Positions 8,542-17,340 of a DNA stretch of 64,000 nt are shown one piece after another. The DNA comes from an uncultured Roseibium sp. (lineage in GTDB: Bacteria; Pseudomonadota; Alphaproteobacteria; Rhizobiales; Stappiaceae): contig NZ_CANLVF010000007.1 in the NCBI RefSeq assembly GCF_947494555.1, positions 310,001-374,000 of the forward strand, in the 5' to 3' direction. Below the pieces are notes generated by a model. That model did no database searches. It saw only the letters and a program-made list of their open reading frames with translations, and was not told where the DNA came from. Position 1 is the first letter of the stretch; every line of letters begins with the position of its first letter. A program made the translations under genes and the position numbers.

Positions 8542-9312
8542 CTAAAGATCAGCGCCAACAAACGTCCGCCAGAAGTAAACCACTGACAGAACCGCTCCAA
8601 AAGAAATAACCAGAACCCGCAAGTGGTTCTGATTGACCTTTTTCGCCCAGCGCCCGCCCAGAAACCCGCCAATTGTGCTTCCCGCCATCATGACAAGCGC
8701 GGCAGGCCAGTCGATTAGCCCGCCAGCGCCAAAAATCGCGATGCTGATGATCGTGAAATTGGTGGCAAGAAGGTTTTTGATGCTGTTCGCCTCATGGAAA
8801 TCCGTATGCCCGATCACCTGGGCGATCGCGAGCAGAATGATCCCGAGACCGGCACCGAAATAGCCTCCATAAATGGAAACAAGAAAGAGTATCGCGTAGA
8901 CCGATGCAGACGTTGTGGATGGTCCGCTCAAGCGTACAAAAACGCGGCGCATTCGCTCGCCGAATGCGAACAGGGCAGTCGCGGCGGCAAGCAGAAACGG
9001 AACCAGTACGAGGAATGTCCTCGGGTCCGAGATCAGCAGCAACAGTGAACCGGCTGCCGCCCCTGCGCCTGACACCAGGCTCAGCTTGACCAGATCCGGC
9101 CCCGCCTTGCGCAGTTCATCCCGATAAGCCGCCAAGGCGGCGGCATTGGACGGCAACAGACCGAGAAAATTGGTGGCATTGGCAACGACAGGCGGCAAAC
9201 CGGCGGCCATCAATGCGGGAAAGGTGAACAGGGTCGCACCACCGGCAATGGCATTCCAGACACCACCGATCAGTCCGACAAAAAGAAGAAGGATCACATC
9301 CGGGAAAGTCAT
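8542..9312 (-). CDS. TauE/SafE-family (TSUP) anion exporter
   Basis: The 256-residue membrane protein has about eight hydrophobic segments and the TSUP features GLIGGVWNAIAGGATLFTFP at the N-terminus, ANATNFLGLLPS, and YGGYFGAGLGIILLA in the second repeat, followed by NSIKNLLATNF. The family moves sulfite, sulfoacetate or similar organosulfur anions across the inner membrane; the substrate here is not known. ATG at 9312 is chosen because GGAGG lies eight bases upstream; 16 additional codons up to 9360 would overlap the putative operator. It is divergent from the LysR gene, which is its probable regulator. Confidence 0.9.
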   Translation of the reverse strand: MTFPDVILLLFVGLIGGVWNAIAGGATLFTFPALMAAGLPPVVANATNFLGLLPSNAAALAAYRDELRKAGPDLVKLSLVSGAGAAAGSLLLLISDPRTFLVLVPFLLAAATALFAFGERMRRVFVRLSGPSTTSASVYAILFLVSIYGGYFGAGLGIILLAIAQVIGHTDFHEANSIKNLLATNFTIISIAIFGAGGLIDWPAALVMMAGSTIGGFLGGRWAKKVNQNHLRVLVISFGAVLSVVYFWRTFVGADL

Positions 9313-9356
9313 ACACCAGCCTCCAACGATTGACCGGGACGCTAGGACGGCTATGA

Positions 9357-9371
9357 TCATTTATAAAATGA
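9357..9371. promoter_or_regulatory. Palindrome in the TSUP/LysR divergent promoter
   Basis: TCATTT-ATA-AAATGA is a perfect 6-3-6 inverted repeat in the short intergenic region between the divergent TSUP exporter and LysR genes. It is flanked by two copies of TATGATCA at 9352-9359 and 9380-9387, 28 bases apart. Position between a LysR gene and its divergent neighbour is the classic place for a LysR operator. Binding is inferred. Confidence 0.5.
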
Positions 9372-9380
9372 ATAGTGTTT

Positions 9381-10253
9381 ATGATCAGCATGAAAAAATT
9401 CGAACGAATTACACTGAACAGTGACCTGTTGCGTGCTTTTGTCGTGATAGCCGAGCAAGGACATCTGACGCTTGCATCGGAACGGCTAAGTCGTACGCAA
9501 TCCGCCTTAAGCGTTCAGCTTCGAAAGCTTGAGACCAGCTTGGATACGAAGCTTTTTCACCGGCACGCGAAAGGAATGAAACTGACACCGGACGGCGAAA
9601 AGCTTCTTCCGGTCGCACAAGGTATTCTGAGCGACCTGTTGCATGCGCAGACACTCTTCGAAAAACCGCTTCGCGGGAAAGTGCATGTCGGCATACCCGA
9701 CCACTATGACGACACGGTTTTCGAGCGTGTGCTCACCGATTTCGGCAAGACCTATCCGCTCCTGGACATTTACGTGAAATCGGGCTGCTCGGCGGGATTT
9801 GCCGCCGCGATCAGGGAAGGACGTCTTGATGTTGCCGTCGTATCCGGACAGATGGCCGAGCATGGGGAGGTGCTCGAAACAGAACCGAACCATTGGGTAG
9901 AGAGCGAGGACTTCGAAGCTGATGCAAACGAACCCGTTCCGCTGGGAATTCTTGATCGCGGATGCTGGTGGAGCAACTTGCCTTTGAACCTGCTTTCAAA
10001 ACACCAGCGTGCATTCAATATCAAATTCAGAAGCGAGAGTTTCTCCAATCTCCGCTGCGCTATCAGGTCCGGACTGGCCATCGGGGTATTGCCGGCACGG
10101 GCGATTCAAGAAGGAATGCGCATTTCAGGGCCGCAACGCCGCCTGCCCGATCTCCCGGCAATGGCGCAGTCTCTTCTGGTTTCTGAAACAGCTGCACCCG
10201 ACATTACAGGCGCGATTGCCGAAGCACTCAAAGAAGGCCTCGCGATCAATTAA
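9381..10253 (+). CDS. LysR-family transcriptional regulator
   Basis: The protein of about 290 residues has an N-terminal LysR HTH (LNSDLLRAFVVIAEQGHLTL, then RLSRTQSALSVQLRKLE) and a substrate-binding domain starting near GKVHVGIPDHYDDTVFE. It should act as an activator or repressor responding to a small molecule. It is divergent from the TSUP exporter. The start is uncertain: GTG at 9375, ATG at 9381 and ATG at 9390 are in frame and none has a clear Shine-Dalgarno sequence; the HTH begins about ten residues after the last of them. The segment GILDRGCWWSNLPLNLL in the effector domain is unusually Cys/Trp-rich for the family. Confidence 0.92.
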   Translation: MISMKKFERITLNSDLLRAFVVIAEQGHLTLASERLSRTQSALSVQLRKLETSLDTKLFHRHAKGMKLTPDGEKLLPVAQGILSDLLHAQTLFEKPLRGKVHVGIPDHYDDTVFERVLTDFGKTYPLLDIYVKSGCSAGFAAAIREGRLDVAVVSGQMAEHGEVLETEPNHWVESEDFEADANEPVPLGILDRGCWWSNLPLNLLSKHQRAFNIKFRSESFSNLRCAIRSGLAIGVLPARAIQEGMRISGPQRRLPDLPAMAQSLLVSETAAPDITGAIAEALKEGLAIN

Positions 10254-10291
10254 GCCGGCACAACATTCTGTCAAACCAGACGATTTTCGAT

Positions 10292-10525
10292 TTAGAAAAG
10301 CACAAGGCCGAAAAACGCAATCACCGCGGCCATTGTGACCCAGATCAGGAAGGCGTTGAAATAGGCCCGGCGGGACCCGAAACCGTTGCGCAGCGCATCA
10401 ATCTTGTCCGCTCCGAACCCCGGTACAACGCCTGACGTTCTGGAAGCGTTCCGAAACCGTTTGCGCAATTCGGCTGCTTTGCGGGAACCCCGCTCCTCAT
10501 TGATTGTCTGATAAGATGTCGTCAT
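10292..10525 (-). CDS. Small membrane-anchored protein of unknown function
   Basis: The 77-residue frame has a highly basic N-terminal half (RGSRKAAELRKRFRNASR) and a single C-terminal hydrophobic helix (AFLIWVTMAAVIAFFGLVLF), so it would be a C-tail-anchored inner-membrane protein. ATG at 10525 has GGAG six bases upstream; an ATG four codons earlier (10537) is also possible. It converges with the LysR gene and is divergent from chrA. I do not recognise the family. Good start context and coherent topology support it as a real gene. Confidence 0.55.
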   Translation of the reverse strand: MTTSYQTINEERGSRKAAELRKRFRNASRTSGVVPGFGADKIDALRNGFGSRRAYFNAFLIWVTMAAVIAFFGLVLF

Positions 10526-10684
10526 TCCGATCTCCATTCAGATTACCTCTTCTGGAAAGAAAAGTGGGTTTCGTTCCGGACCATTACAAATGAGCGATTT
10601 GTAATCTTCCCGTGCACGGGCCTCGTCTTGCAGCCGTTACAAAGAGCACGTAGGAAACGGCATCACTGGCAAATACGGGTGGAC

Positions 10685-12022
10685 ATGCGCTTGGATCATT
10701 TCTCGAAAGAAACAGGCCTTTCACGCGAGCACGTATCCCCGTCACTTGCCGAAATCACCCGCGTATCAATGAAAGTCGGGCTGTTGTCTTTCGGGGGTCC
10801 GGCCGCACAGATTTCCGTCATGCATCAGGAATTCGTCGAAAACCGCAAGTGGCTCTCCGAGGACAGGTTCCTGCATGCTCTGAACTACTGCATGCTGCTG
10901 CCTGGACCGGAGGCGCAACAGCTGGCCACTTACTGCGGCTGGCTCAGTGGCAGAACGCTGGGCGGGCTTATAGCAGGGCTTTTGTTTATTCTGCCTGGCG
11001 CATTCGCGATGGCTGCCGTCAGCTATGTCTATGCCGCCTACGGCGACACGTCCCTGATTGCCGCAATCTTCTACGGTGTCAAAGCAGGAGTGCTCGCCAT
11101 TGTACTTCAGGCTCTGATGAAGATCGGTCAAAAGGCCCTGAAATCCCGGCTCGCCTGGATCATTTGCGCGGCAAGTTTCTGCGCGCTGTTTTTCCTGTCG
11201 ATCCCTTTCCCCTTCGTTATCCTTAGCGCCGCCATCATCGGATTGTTGTTCGGCAACGCTCCAGCGCAGCCCATGGAAGACAGCGCGGCCACAGGATCAC
11301 GCGCAACAGCCACAAAAACCTTGAGAACCCTACTGGTCGGCGGTCTCGTGTGGATAGCGCCTCCTGTTACCGCCACACTCGTTTTGGCCCCCGGCAACGT
11401 CTATACGGAAGTTGCCGAGTTCTTCTCGCTTCTGGCGGTTGTCAGCTTCGGAGGGGCTTACGCTCTGTTGAGCTATATGGCTCAAGTCGCTGTGGAGACG
11501 AAATCGTGGCTCTCCGCTGGTGAAATGCTGGATGGCCTCGGGCTTGCCGAAACGACGCCCGGCCCCCTCATCCTGGTCACGCAGTTTGTTGGCTTCCTGG
11601 GCGGTTGGCAGGATCCCGCCCCCTTCTCACCGCTACCTGGCGCGCTCCTTGCCGCCGCGATGACGACCTGGGTCACGTTCGCCCCCAGCTTCCTGTTCGT
11701 CCTTGCAGGCGCACCATGGATGGAAAGACTTCGCGGCAACAAGATACTGGCAAAGGCACTGTCCGCGATCACGGCGGCAGTCGCCGGAACGATATTGAAC
11801 CTGGCTGTCTGGTTTGCGTTGAATGTGCTTTTCACTGAAACAAAGATGCTGAGGATAGGTCCTTTGGATATTCTCAGACCAGTCCCGGAAAGCCTGGATC
11901 CGGTGCTTGCCGGAATTGCTTTGCTGGCTGCGTTTCTCGTGTTCGGTGCAAGACGCGGTATCGCAGTCGTCCTTGCTGTCACTGCCGCACTGGGCCTTAT
12001 CGCAAAAACCCTGCTTGTCTAA
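10685..12022 (+). CDS. chrA: Chromate transporter ChrA (two-domain)
   Basis: The protein of about 445 residues has two chromate-transport repeats. The first carries VGLLSFGGPAAQISVMHQEF and LPGPEAQQLATYCGWL; the second carries VVSFGGAYALLSYM and GLAETTPGPLILVTQFVGFL. These FGGP/PGP motifs define the CHR family, which exports chromate and so gives resistance. The long two-domain form is typical of proteobacteria. ATG at 10685 gives a 14-residue lead into SLAEITRVSMKVG; an in-frame TTG at 10628 would add a basic unconserved tail. It converges with a MarR regulator gene. Confidence 0.94.
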   Translation: MRLDHFSKETGLSREHVSPSLAEITRVSMKVGLLSFGGPAAQISVMHQEFVENRKWLSEDRFLHALNYCMLLPGPEAQQLATYCGWLSGRTLGGLIAGLLFILPGAFAMAAVSYVYAAYGDTSLIAAIFYGVKAGVLAIVLQALMKIGQKALKSRLAWIICAASFCALFFLSIPFPFVILSAAIIGLLFGNAPAQPMEDSAATGSRATATKTLRTLLVGGLVWIAPPVTATLVLAPGNVYTEVAEFFSLLAVVSFGGAYALLSYMAQVAVETKSWLSAGEMLDGLGLAETTPGPLILVTQFVGFLGGWQDPAPFSPLPGALLAAAMTTWVTFAPSFLFVLAGAPWMERLRGNKILAKALSAITAAVAGTILNLAVWFALNVLFTETKMLRIGPLDILRPVPESLDPVLAGIALLAAFLVFGARRGIAVVLAVTAALGLIAKTLLV

Positions 12023-12055
12023 ACGAGGTACCGGTTAAGTGGCCGGCCGAAGCCA

Positions 12056-12589
12056 TCAGGCTGCCGACAGTTCCTTGTTTTTACCGCCTTTTTTCTCTGC
12101 CTCTGCGGCTTCTTCATTGTCCGGCTCAAAGTCACTCTCGTGCTCGGGATCATCATCAATTGAGATGGAAAGGTTTTTTTCAACCTGCCGCAGCAGTTTG
12201 CGCAACTTCTTCCGGTCCTTGTCGTCGAGACCGGACATTGCTTCCCGTTCCAGGCGTTTCCAAGCCTTGTCCACCGAAAGGACAAGCTCGCTGCCCTTGT
12301 CTGTCAGATAGACGCGCGCCAACCGCCCGTCTGTGTCGGATACTTGCCGGCGCACATATCCCTGGCTGGAAAGGCGGGTAACCATTTTTGTGACTGTGGG
12401 CGGTTGAACACCGAGAGCAAGCGCCAATTGGCTCATGGTTCGGCCGTCAGCATCGGCAAGAACCTTCAATACAAGTTCTTGACCCGGATGCAGACCGATC
12501 CGCATGAGATGTGCACCGGACCGGGCTCTTTGTGCTTTCGCCGCCTGGACAAGCCGAAAAGTTATGCTCTTTTTGTAGTTAAAAGCCAT
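12056..12589 (-). CDS. MarR-family transcriptional regulator
   Basis: The 177-residue protein has a MarR winged helix: GLHPGQELVLKVLADADGRT, MSQLALALGVQPPTVTKMVT, and the wing RLSSQGYVRRQVSDTDGRLA. The C-terminal 30 residues are acidic and then Lys-rich (DDDPEHESDFEPDNEEAAEA), longer than in most MarR proteins. It likely represses a target in response to a phenolic or oxidative signal. The gene stands alone, converging with chrA. About 230 bases upstream contain no gene. Confidence 0.92.
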   Translation of the reverse strand: MAFNYKKSITFRLVQAAKAQRARSGAHLMRIGLHPGQELVLKVLADADGRTMSQLALALGVQPPTVTKMVTRLSSQGYVRRQVSDTDGRLARVYLTDKGSELVLSVDKAWKRLEREAMSGLDDKDRKKLRKLLRQVEKNLSISIDDDPEHESDFEPDNEEAAEAEKKGGKNKELSAA

Positions 12590-12821
12590 CGCTTACTACC
12601 TATTCCTGGATCAGCCCGAATCAACATATTTCGTGACGTGGTGGAAACGTAGCCGGAGTATTTAACCGTCAAATGACACTACGTGCATTGATACGGTTTT
12701 TTTCATGCTCATGGAAAGAAAGATCAAATTAGCCATCTAAATACGCGTCTTTAGGTCAAAACGGAGCGCTATACACACCACCCGTTCAGTGAACCTCGCA
12801 TCGCTGCTGCGGGCTTGAACA

Positions 12822-13964
12822 TCAGGCCTTTACTCTGAGCGCACTTGCCAGGAACGGAATTATCAGTGTGAGAAACGCGACCACCGCAAAGGAAGCGCCG
12901 AGTGAAAACAACTGGCCAATGAAACCCAAGACGGGTGGCCCAAACAAAAAAGCGCCATAGCCGAGCGTCGCCACGGACGCCAAAGCACGTCCTTTGGACA
13001 TATGCGGATCGGCTGCCGCGCGAGACATTGCAAGCGGAAACAGAACGGCATATCCGAGCCCCATGACGAAACAGCCTGTCCAGACCACAAAAATATTCCA
13101 TCCGGAGACCAGCAGGACGCAGCCGACAAAGGCAACAAACCCGCTCACTCTTGCCACAGGCACAGGCCCAAACCTGGCGATGATCCTGTCACCGGCCAAT
13201 CGCATGATGACCATTGCGACGGAGAAAACTGTGAACGCTATTGGCGCCATCGCCTCCGAGTAGCCGAGATCCAGTATCTGGTAGAGTGCTGCCCAGTCAG
13301 TTACAGCCGCCTCTCCCAACGCCGCTATCAGCGCTATGAGCCCTGCAAACCGAAGAGCACCTTCAGGAAACGCAAAAAGCGGTGCCTTGTCTTGGGTCTC
13401 GGCCCCACCAACCGACTGGGGCCAGTGCTGCTTCCAGCACAGGATAAGAATGGGAACCGACAAAAGACCCCATAGACAGAAATGCAGGGCGACACCAAAA
13501 CCGAACTCGATAGCCAGACCACCTGCCGCAGCCGCCACCCCGGCACCAAGACTGAACAAACCGTGGAAGGACGACATGACGGGGCGTTCGAGAGCAGTCT
13601 CGACTTCCGCGCCCCATCCATTCATTGAAACGTCCAGCGATCCGAAGGCGAACCCTGCAAAAAACAACGCGGCCACCAGAGTTACAATCGATGGCGAAAG
13701 TCCAAGAAGGGTAAAAGCGACTGCAGTTCCCAGTGCGGCCCCTTTGGTGACGCGTGCCGGACCGTGCCGGTCCATTAAAGCACCCGCGGTGGGAAACGCC
13801 GTGAATGCACCTAGCGCCATGACCAGAAGCAAAACGCCGAACCATCCCTCACTCAATCCTGTCGCAGCCTTGATGTCCGGGATTCTCGAGGCCCAAAGAC
13901 CAAAGAACCCCCCGCACATGAGAAAAACTGCCGAAACAACGCGACGCGCGGCAATGGCTTGCAT
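12822..13964 (-). CDS. MFS transporter, YbjJ-like
   Basis: The 380-residue protein has twelve hydrophobic segments. The N-terminal region reads FFGLWASRIPDIKAATGLSE, followed by the MFS loop GALMDRHGPARVTKG between helices 2 and 3. The WASRIPDIK segment and short length match the YbjJ group of major facilitator proteins, whose substrates are mostly unknown. The second half has a basic loop RLAGDRIIARFGPVPVAR. The gene is alone; upstream lie 140 bases without a gene and then the convergent end of the SprA-like gene's neighbourhood. Confidence 0.88.
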   Translation of the reverse strand: MQAIAARRVVSAVFLMCGGFFGLWASRIPDIKAATGLSEGWFGVLLLVMALGAFTAFPTAGALMDRHGPARVTKGAALGTAVAFTLLGLSPSIVTLVAALFFAGFAFGSLDVSMNGWGAEVETALERPVMSSFHGLFSLGAGVAAAAGGLAIEFGFGVALHFCLWGLLSVPILILCWKQHWPQSVGGAETQDKAPLFAFPEGALRFAGLIALIAALGEAAVTDWAALYQILDLGYSEAMAPIAFTVFSVAMVIMRLAGDRIIARFGPVPVARVSGFVAFVGCVLLVSGWNIFVVWTGCFVMGLGYAVLFPLAMSRAAADPHMSKGRALASVATLGYGAFLFGPPVLGFIGQLFSLGASFAVVAFLTLIIPFLASALRVKA

Positions 13965-14104
13965 TAGGTGACCTGATGTTGAGATCTAAACAGATCTCTG
14001 AAAGACATGTCTCCTATCGCCTCTAGCGCGTTAATGATTGCCGTTCAATCCGGGAAACAGGATTTGAGGCAGGAAATCGGTCCGGACCGGTCCGGAGTGA
14101 TGTG

Positions 14105-15055
14105 CTAGGCGAGAATGGAGGCCAGGAGGGCTTCGGCTTCGCTTGCCTGTTGAACTGCGGAACGATAAGCGGATGCTGCCTCGGCGGACTGTGCTTGTGC
14201 ACCGGATTCACCTACCCGGCTTTCGTCGCCCTTCCGATCACCGCCGTTCGGAGCGCTTTCAGAGCTGTCCGCTACCGCACCGGGTGGGCTTTCGTCACCG
14301 CCTTGCAACTCGTCAGCCTTCTCCTGACGCGATTCGGCTTGAGCTTCCGAAAGTTGCGAACGGGCGAGCTGGGCGACTTTCAGATCCTGAGATGACGGCT
14401 CAGCAGGTGCAAGCGCAGCGCGGATGACGATCTGCATTTTCCGGATCGTTTCCTGAGGCGACTTTTCCTTGCTAGTGTCGATCTGGACTTCGCCGCCAAC
14501 GGCATAGCGTTTGCCATCAGGCCCCTGCTGGAACGTGTAACTGGGCGCACCCGCGTAAGCACCTCCGACCCGAGCGTGAGCCTGTTCATGCGCACGGACT
14601 TCCCGGTCCCGCTTGGCGAGTTCCTGAACCTGTTTTTCTTCCGCTTCGTTTAGCCCATCGCCGTCGGGATCGTCTTTCTCGCCGTTCCCGGATTGGGCCT
14701 GTGCGGGGTTACCGGATGCCAGTCCGGCTGCTGCCGCGTTTGCAGCGATTGCCGCACCTTGTCCTTGTGCGGGCGCGCCCGTGCCATCTCCGCCATCTCC
14801 CGAGCCATCGGCAGTGGCATTGGCATTCGTTTGCCCTGTCTGCTGAGTGCTTTGAAGCGCCAGGACAGCTTGTGACGTCAGGATTGGGCCATTGCCTCTT
14901 TGCGCCGATTGAACAGGTGCGCTCGCCAGGCTGTTGCGCGCACTTTCCCGATCCCGGCCGGCAGGATTCACTCCCGCGTCCGGTTCCAGTTCACCCGCGA
15001 CACCACTGCTTCTCAAAAGGTTCGCCGGCGTATTGGACATCAAGGCGCCGATCAT
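14105..15055 (-). CDS. SprA-related putative metalloprotease with EF-hand-like loop
   Basis: The protein of about 316 residues has a low-complexity Ala/Gly/Gln-rich N-terminal half and a conserved domain at about 140-245. That domain contains AHEQAHARVGGAYA, with an HExxH zinc signature (His156-Glu157-x-x-His160), then YTFQQGPDGKRYAVGGEV. This is the SprA-related / CJM1_0395-type family, whose proteolytic activity has been proposed from the motif. Just before it, DPDGDGLNEAEE fits an EF-hand calcium loop (Asp at positions 1, 3 and 5, Glu at 12). The C-terminal part is Gln/Glu/Ser-rich and ends in a helical AASAYRSAVQQASEAE segment. No signal peptide is evident. The start is chosen as the ATG at 15055; TTG at 15061 and ATG at 15040 are alternatives. 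Confidence 0.8.
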   Translation of the reverse strand: MIGALMSNTPANLLRSSGVAGELEPDAGVNPAGRDRESARNSLASAPVQSAQRGNGPILTSQAVLALQSTQQTGQTNANATADGSGDGGDGTGAPAQGQGAAIAANAAAAGLASGNPAQAQSGNGEKDDPDGDGLNEAEEKQVQELAKRDREVRAHEQAHARVGGAYAGAPSYTFQQGPDGKRYAVGGEVQIDTSKEKSPQETIRKMQIVIRAALAPAEPSSQDLKVAQLARSQLSEAQAESRQEKADELQGGDESPPGAVADSSESAPNGGDRKGDESRVGESGAQAQSAEAASAYRSAVQQASEAEALLASILA

Positions 15056-15224
15056 GTGCAAAAGCTTCGCAGAAAGGCGTCATTAAATTCTAAACGGGTG
15101 TTAACAGCGGCCGATCATTTGTTCGTGAGCTGTTTACGCCGCATTATCGCAAAACCGTCTGCCCTTGCCTGACCGGTCATGCTGTGCAAAGCAGGCGGCA
15201 ACAGGACTTTTACAGGAAAACCCG

Positions 15225-16037
15225 ATGCTTCCCAAGCGCCAATGGCATGAAATGACGACGGAAGACTTCAAGGACCCCTCGCGTGAAAACTGGATTGCCG
15301 TTCTTCCCATTGCCGCGATAGAGCAGCACGGTCCCCATTTGCCGGTCTGGACAGATACAGCTATCGCAGATGGTCAGGTCCGCCGCGTCCTGGAACTCCT
15401 GCCCGAGAGCTTGCCTGTCTGCTTTCTTCCCACGCAGGCGATCGGCAAATCGGATGAGCACATTTCGTCACCGGGCACTTTGACGCTGTCCTGGGAAACC
15501 GCTGCACGATGCTGGATCGAAATCGGAGAAAGTATTGCCCGCGCAGGCATTCGCAAGCTGGTGCTGATCAATTCGCACGGCGGCAACGTCCCGATACTGG
15601 ATATCGTTTCACGCGAACTGCGCCTCAAACACGAAATGTTTGTTCTGGCCACCAACTGGCTGCGTTTCGGACAACCGGACGGCCTCTTTCCAGAAGACGA
15701 ATTCACCTACGGCATACATGGCGGGGACATTGAAACATCGCTGATGCTTCATCTTTATCCTGACCTCGTGCGGATGGACCTTGCCCAGGATTTCACGTCT
15801 GAGCAGCAAAGCTATCTGAAAGAATTCAGGCATCTGCGCGCTCACGGCAAGGCGCAGTATGGCTGGAAGGCCCAGGATCTCAACGAACTTGGCGCACTCG
15901 GCAACGCGTTGCGCGCAACGGCTGAGAAAGGGCGTCAATCGCTCGATCATGCCGCCAGAGAATTCGTTGAGCTGTTGAAAGACGTCGATGCCTTTGATCT
16001 CGAACGCCTCTGGAAAGAAGGATCAGACGGCAGCTAG
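15225..16037 (+). CDS. Creatininase-family amidohydrolase
   Basis: The protein of about 270 residues carries creatininase-fold metal sites: AAIEQHGPHLPVWTDTAIAD (Glu, His and Asp ligands), INSHGGN, and the late IHGGDIETSLMLHL. The family includes creatinine amidohydrolase, mycofactocin MftE-like peptidases and enzymes of riboflavin/F420 routes, so function cannot be fixed from the fold alone. Position next to purine/ureide genes suggests hydrolysis of a cyclic amide, but this is inference. ATG at 15225 has AGGA seven bases upstream; a 20-codon upstream extension has no conserved residues. Confidence 0.88.
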   Translation: MLPKRQWHEMTTEDFKDPSRENWIAVLPIAAIEQHGPHLPVWTDTAIADGQVRRVLELLPESLPVCFLPTQAIGKSDEHISSPGTLTLSWETAARCWIEIGESIARAGIRKLVLINSHGGNVPILDIVSRELRLKHEMFVLATNWLRFGQPDGLFPEDEFTYGIHGGDIETSLMLHLYPDLVRMDLAQDFTSEQQSYLKEFRHLRAHGKAQYGWKAQDLNELGALGNALRATAEKGRQSLDHAAREFVELLKDVDAFDLERLWKEGSDGS

Positions 16038-16094
16038 GCTCACCGAAATCAGGGTAAACTTGACAAAAGCCGACAGCAACCCGGCAACAATCCA

Positions 16095-16113
16095 GGATTG
16101 AAACTTTCAATCC
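16095..16113. promoter_or_regulatory. 19-bp perfect palindrome with LysR-type T-N11-A box
   Basis: GGATTGAAA at 16095-16103 is mirrored by TTTCAATCC at 16105-16113 around a single C. Inside it, T98/A110 (16098 and 16110) make a symmetrical T-N11-A box, the classical LysR recognition form. It lies 140 bases before the LysR start at 16254 and 58 bases after the creatininase stop. A second inverted repeat, CCCCCTT at 16197-16203 and AAGGGGG at 16231-16237, sits just before the LysR start. Probable autoregulatory site; binding is inferred. Confidence 0.5.
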
Positions 16114-16253
16114 AACCGGAAATCCGTGAAATTCTAGCCAATTTTTTTGCTAAATCTGTGAATCTCAACGGCTTTTATTTCCAGCAGTTGACCTTACCCC
16201 CTTCGACGGCACATTATTTGTATTGAGATCAAGGGGGCGTTTTTCGAGTATCA

Positions 16254-17204
16254 ATGAACCTGTCGATACGGCAATTGGCGACCTTTCGCGAGGTCATGCG
16301 GAGCGGTTCCATTTCGGAAGCTGCCCGCACGCTTGGCCGGACGCAGCCTGCTGTCAGTTCAACGATCGCCGGCCTTGAGACCGAGCTTGAACTCAAGCTG
16401 TTCATGCGGGAACAGGGGCGCCTTGTTCCGACGCCGGAGGCCGAGTTTTTTCTCGAAGAAGCCGAAGCCATACTGAAACGGCTGGAAATCTCCAAAAGGA
16501 CGCTTCGCGGTCTGGCCAATCGCGAACATGGCCAGCTGCGCATTGCCGGCATCCCGGAAGCCGTTGCAGATTTTCTTCCCAACAGCCTGTCCAAATTTGT
16601 CGCCGACAAACCGAGCGTCAAGGTTGCCCTTGCAAGCAGAACATCCTCGGAAATCGAAGAACTGATTGCCGCCCAGCAGTTCGACATCGGGTTCACGGAA
16701 ACGCCCCGGGTACGCAATTCATTCGACCAGATTGATTTCGATCTGGAATGCATGTGCGCGGTGCCTGCCACCGACCCGCTGGCCGCAAAAGAAATCATCA
16801 CGCCCGAAGAGCTCGATGGCTATCCGCTGGCGCTGCTTCATTCCGAGCACCGCAGTCACAAACAGACGCTGTCGCGTTTCCGTGACGCAGGCGTGCGGTT
16901 CAACCAGCGTTTCGAGCTGCAAACCGCCCTGGCGGGCCTGAGATTCGTCGAGGCAGGGCTGTGCGCGCTCATCTGTGACATGCTGACGGCCTACAAGGCC
17001 CAGGAAGACGGCCGCAGCGGCATGGGACCGCCCATGATGGTCTTCCGTCCCTTCCGTCCGCGCATTCAGAACGGTCTGTCCATCCTCACGCCGACCCATC
17101 GCCCGATTTCCATCGTCGCCAAGGATTTCTGCGAGTTTCTGAGTTTGGAACTGGCGACTATGCGCACGGCAATGATCAAGAAATCCGCCCGACCGGGCCT
17201 CTGA
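16254..17204 (+). CDS. LysR-family transcriptional regulator, probable ureide/purine regulator
   Basis: The 316-residue protein has a canonical LysR HTH at about 3-62 (LSIRQLATFREVMRSGSISE, then RTLGRTQPAVSSTIAGLE) and an effector domain beginning near GQLRIAGIPEAVADFLP. The following gene on the same strand, 136 bases downstream, encodes ureidoglycine aminohydrolase, so it is likely to regulate ureide use. This role is inferred from position only. A perfect T-N11-A palindrome lies 140 bases upstream of its start. Confidence 0.92.
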   Translation: MNLSIRQLATFREVMRSGSISEAARTLGRTQPAVSSTIAGLETELELKLFMREQGRLVPTPEAEFFLEEAEAILKRLEISKRTLRGLANREHGQLRIAGIPEAVADFLPNSLSKFVADKPSVKVALASRTSSEIEELIAAQQFDIGFTETPRVRNSFDQIDFDLECMCAVPATDPLAAKEIITPEELDGYPLALLHSEHRSHKQTLSRFRDAGVRFNQRFELQTALAGLRFVEAGLCALICDMLTAYKAQEDGRSGMGPPMMVFRPFRPRIQNGLSILTPTHRPISIVAKDFCEFLSLELATMRTAMIKKSARPGL

Positions 17205-17340
17205 ATTTCCCGCCCACTTGAAAAACATCCCTATTTTCTTGGAAACCAAGCAGGTTTTCAGCCTCAAGCGCGCTGGTGCAAACCGCACGCGAAGCGCATA
17301 GTCGCAGGCAGAACTTGAAAGGCAGCGAGAAAGGCAGACC

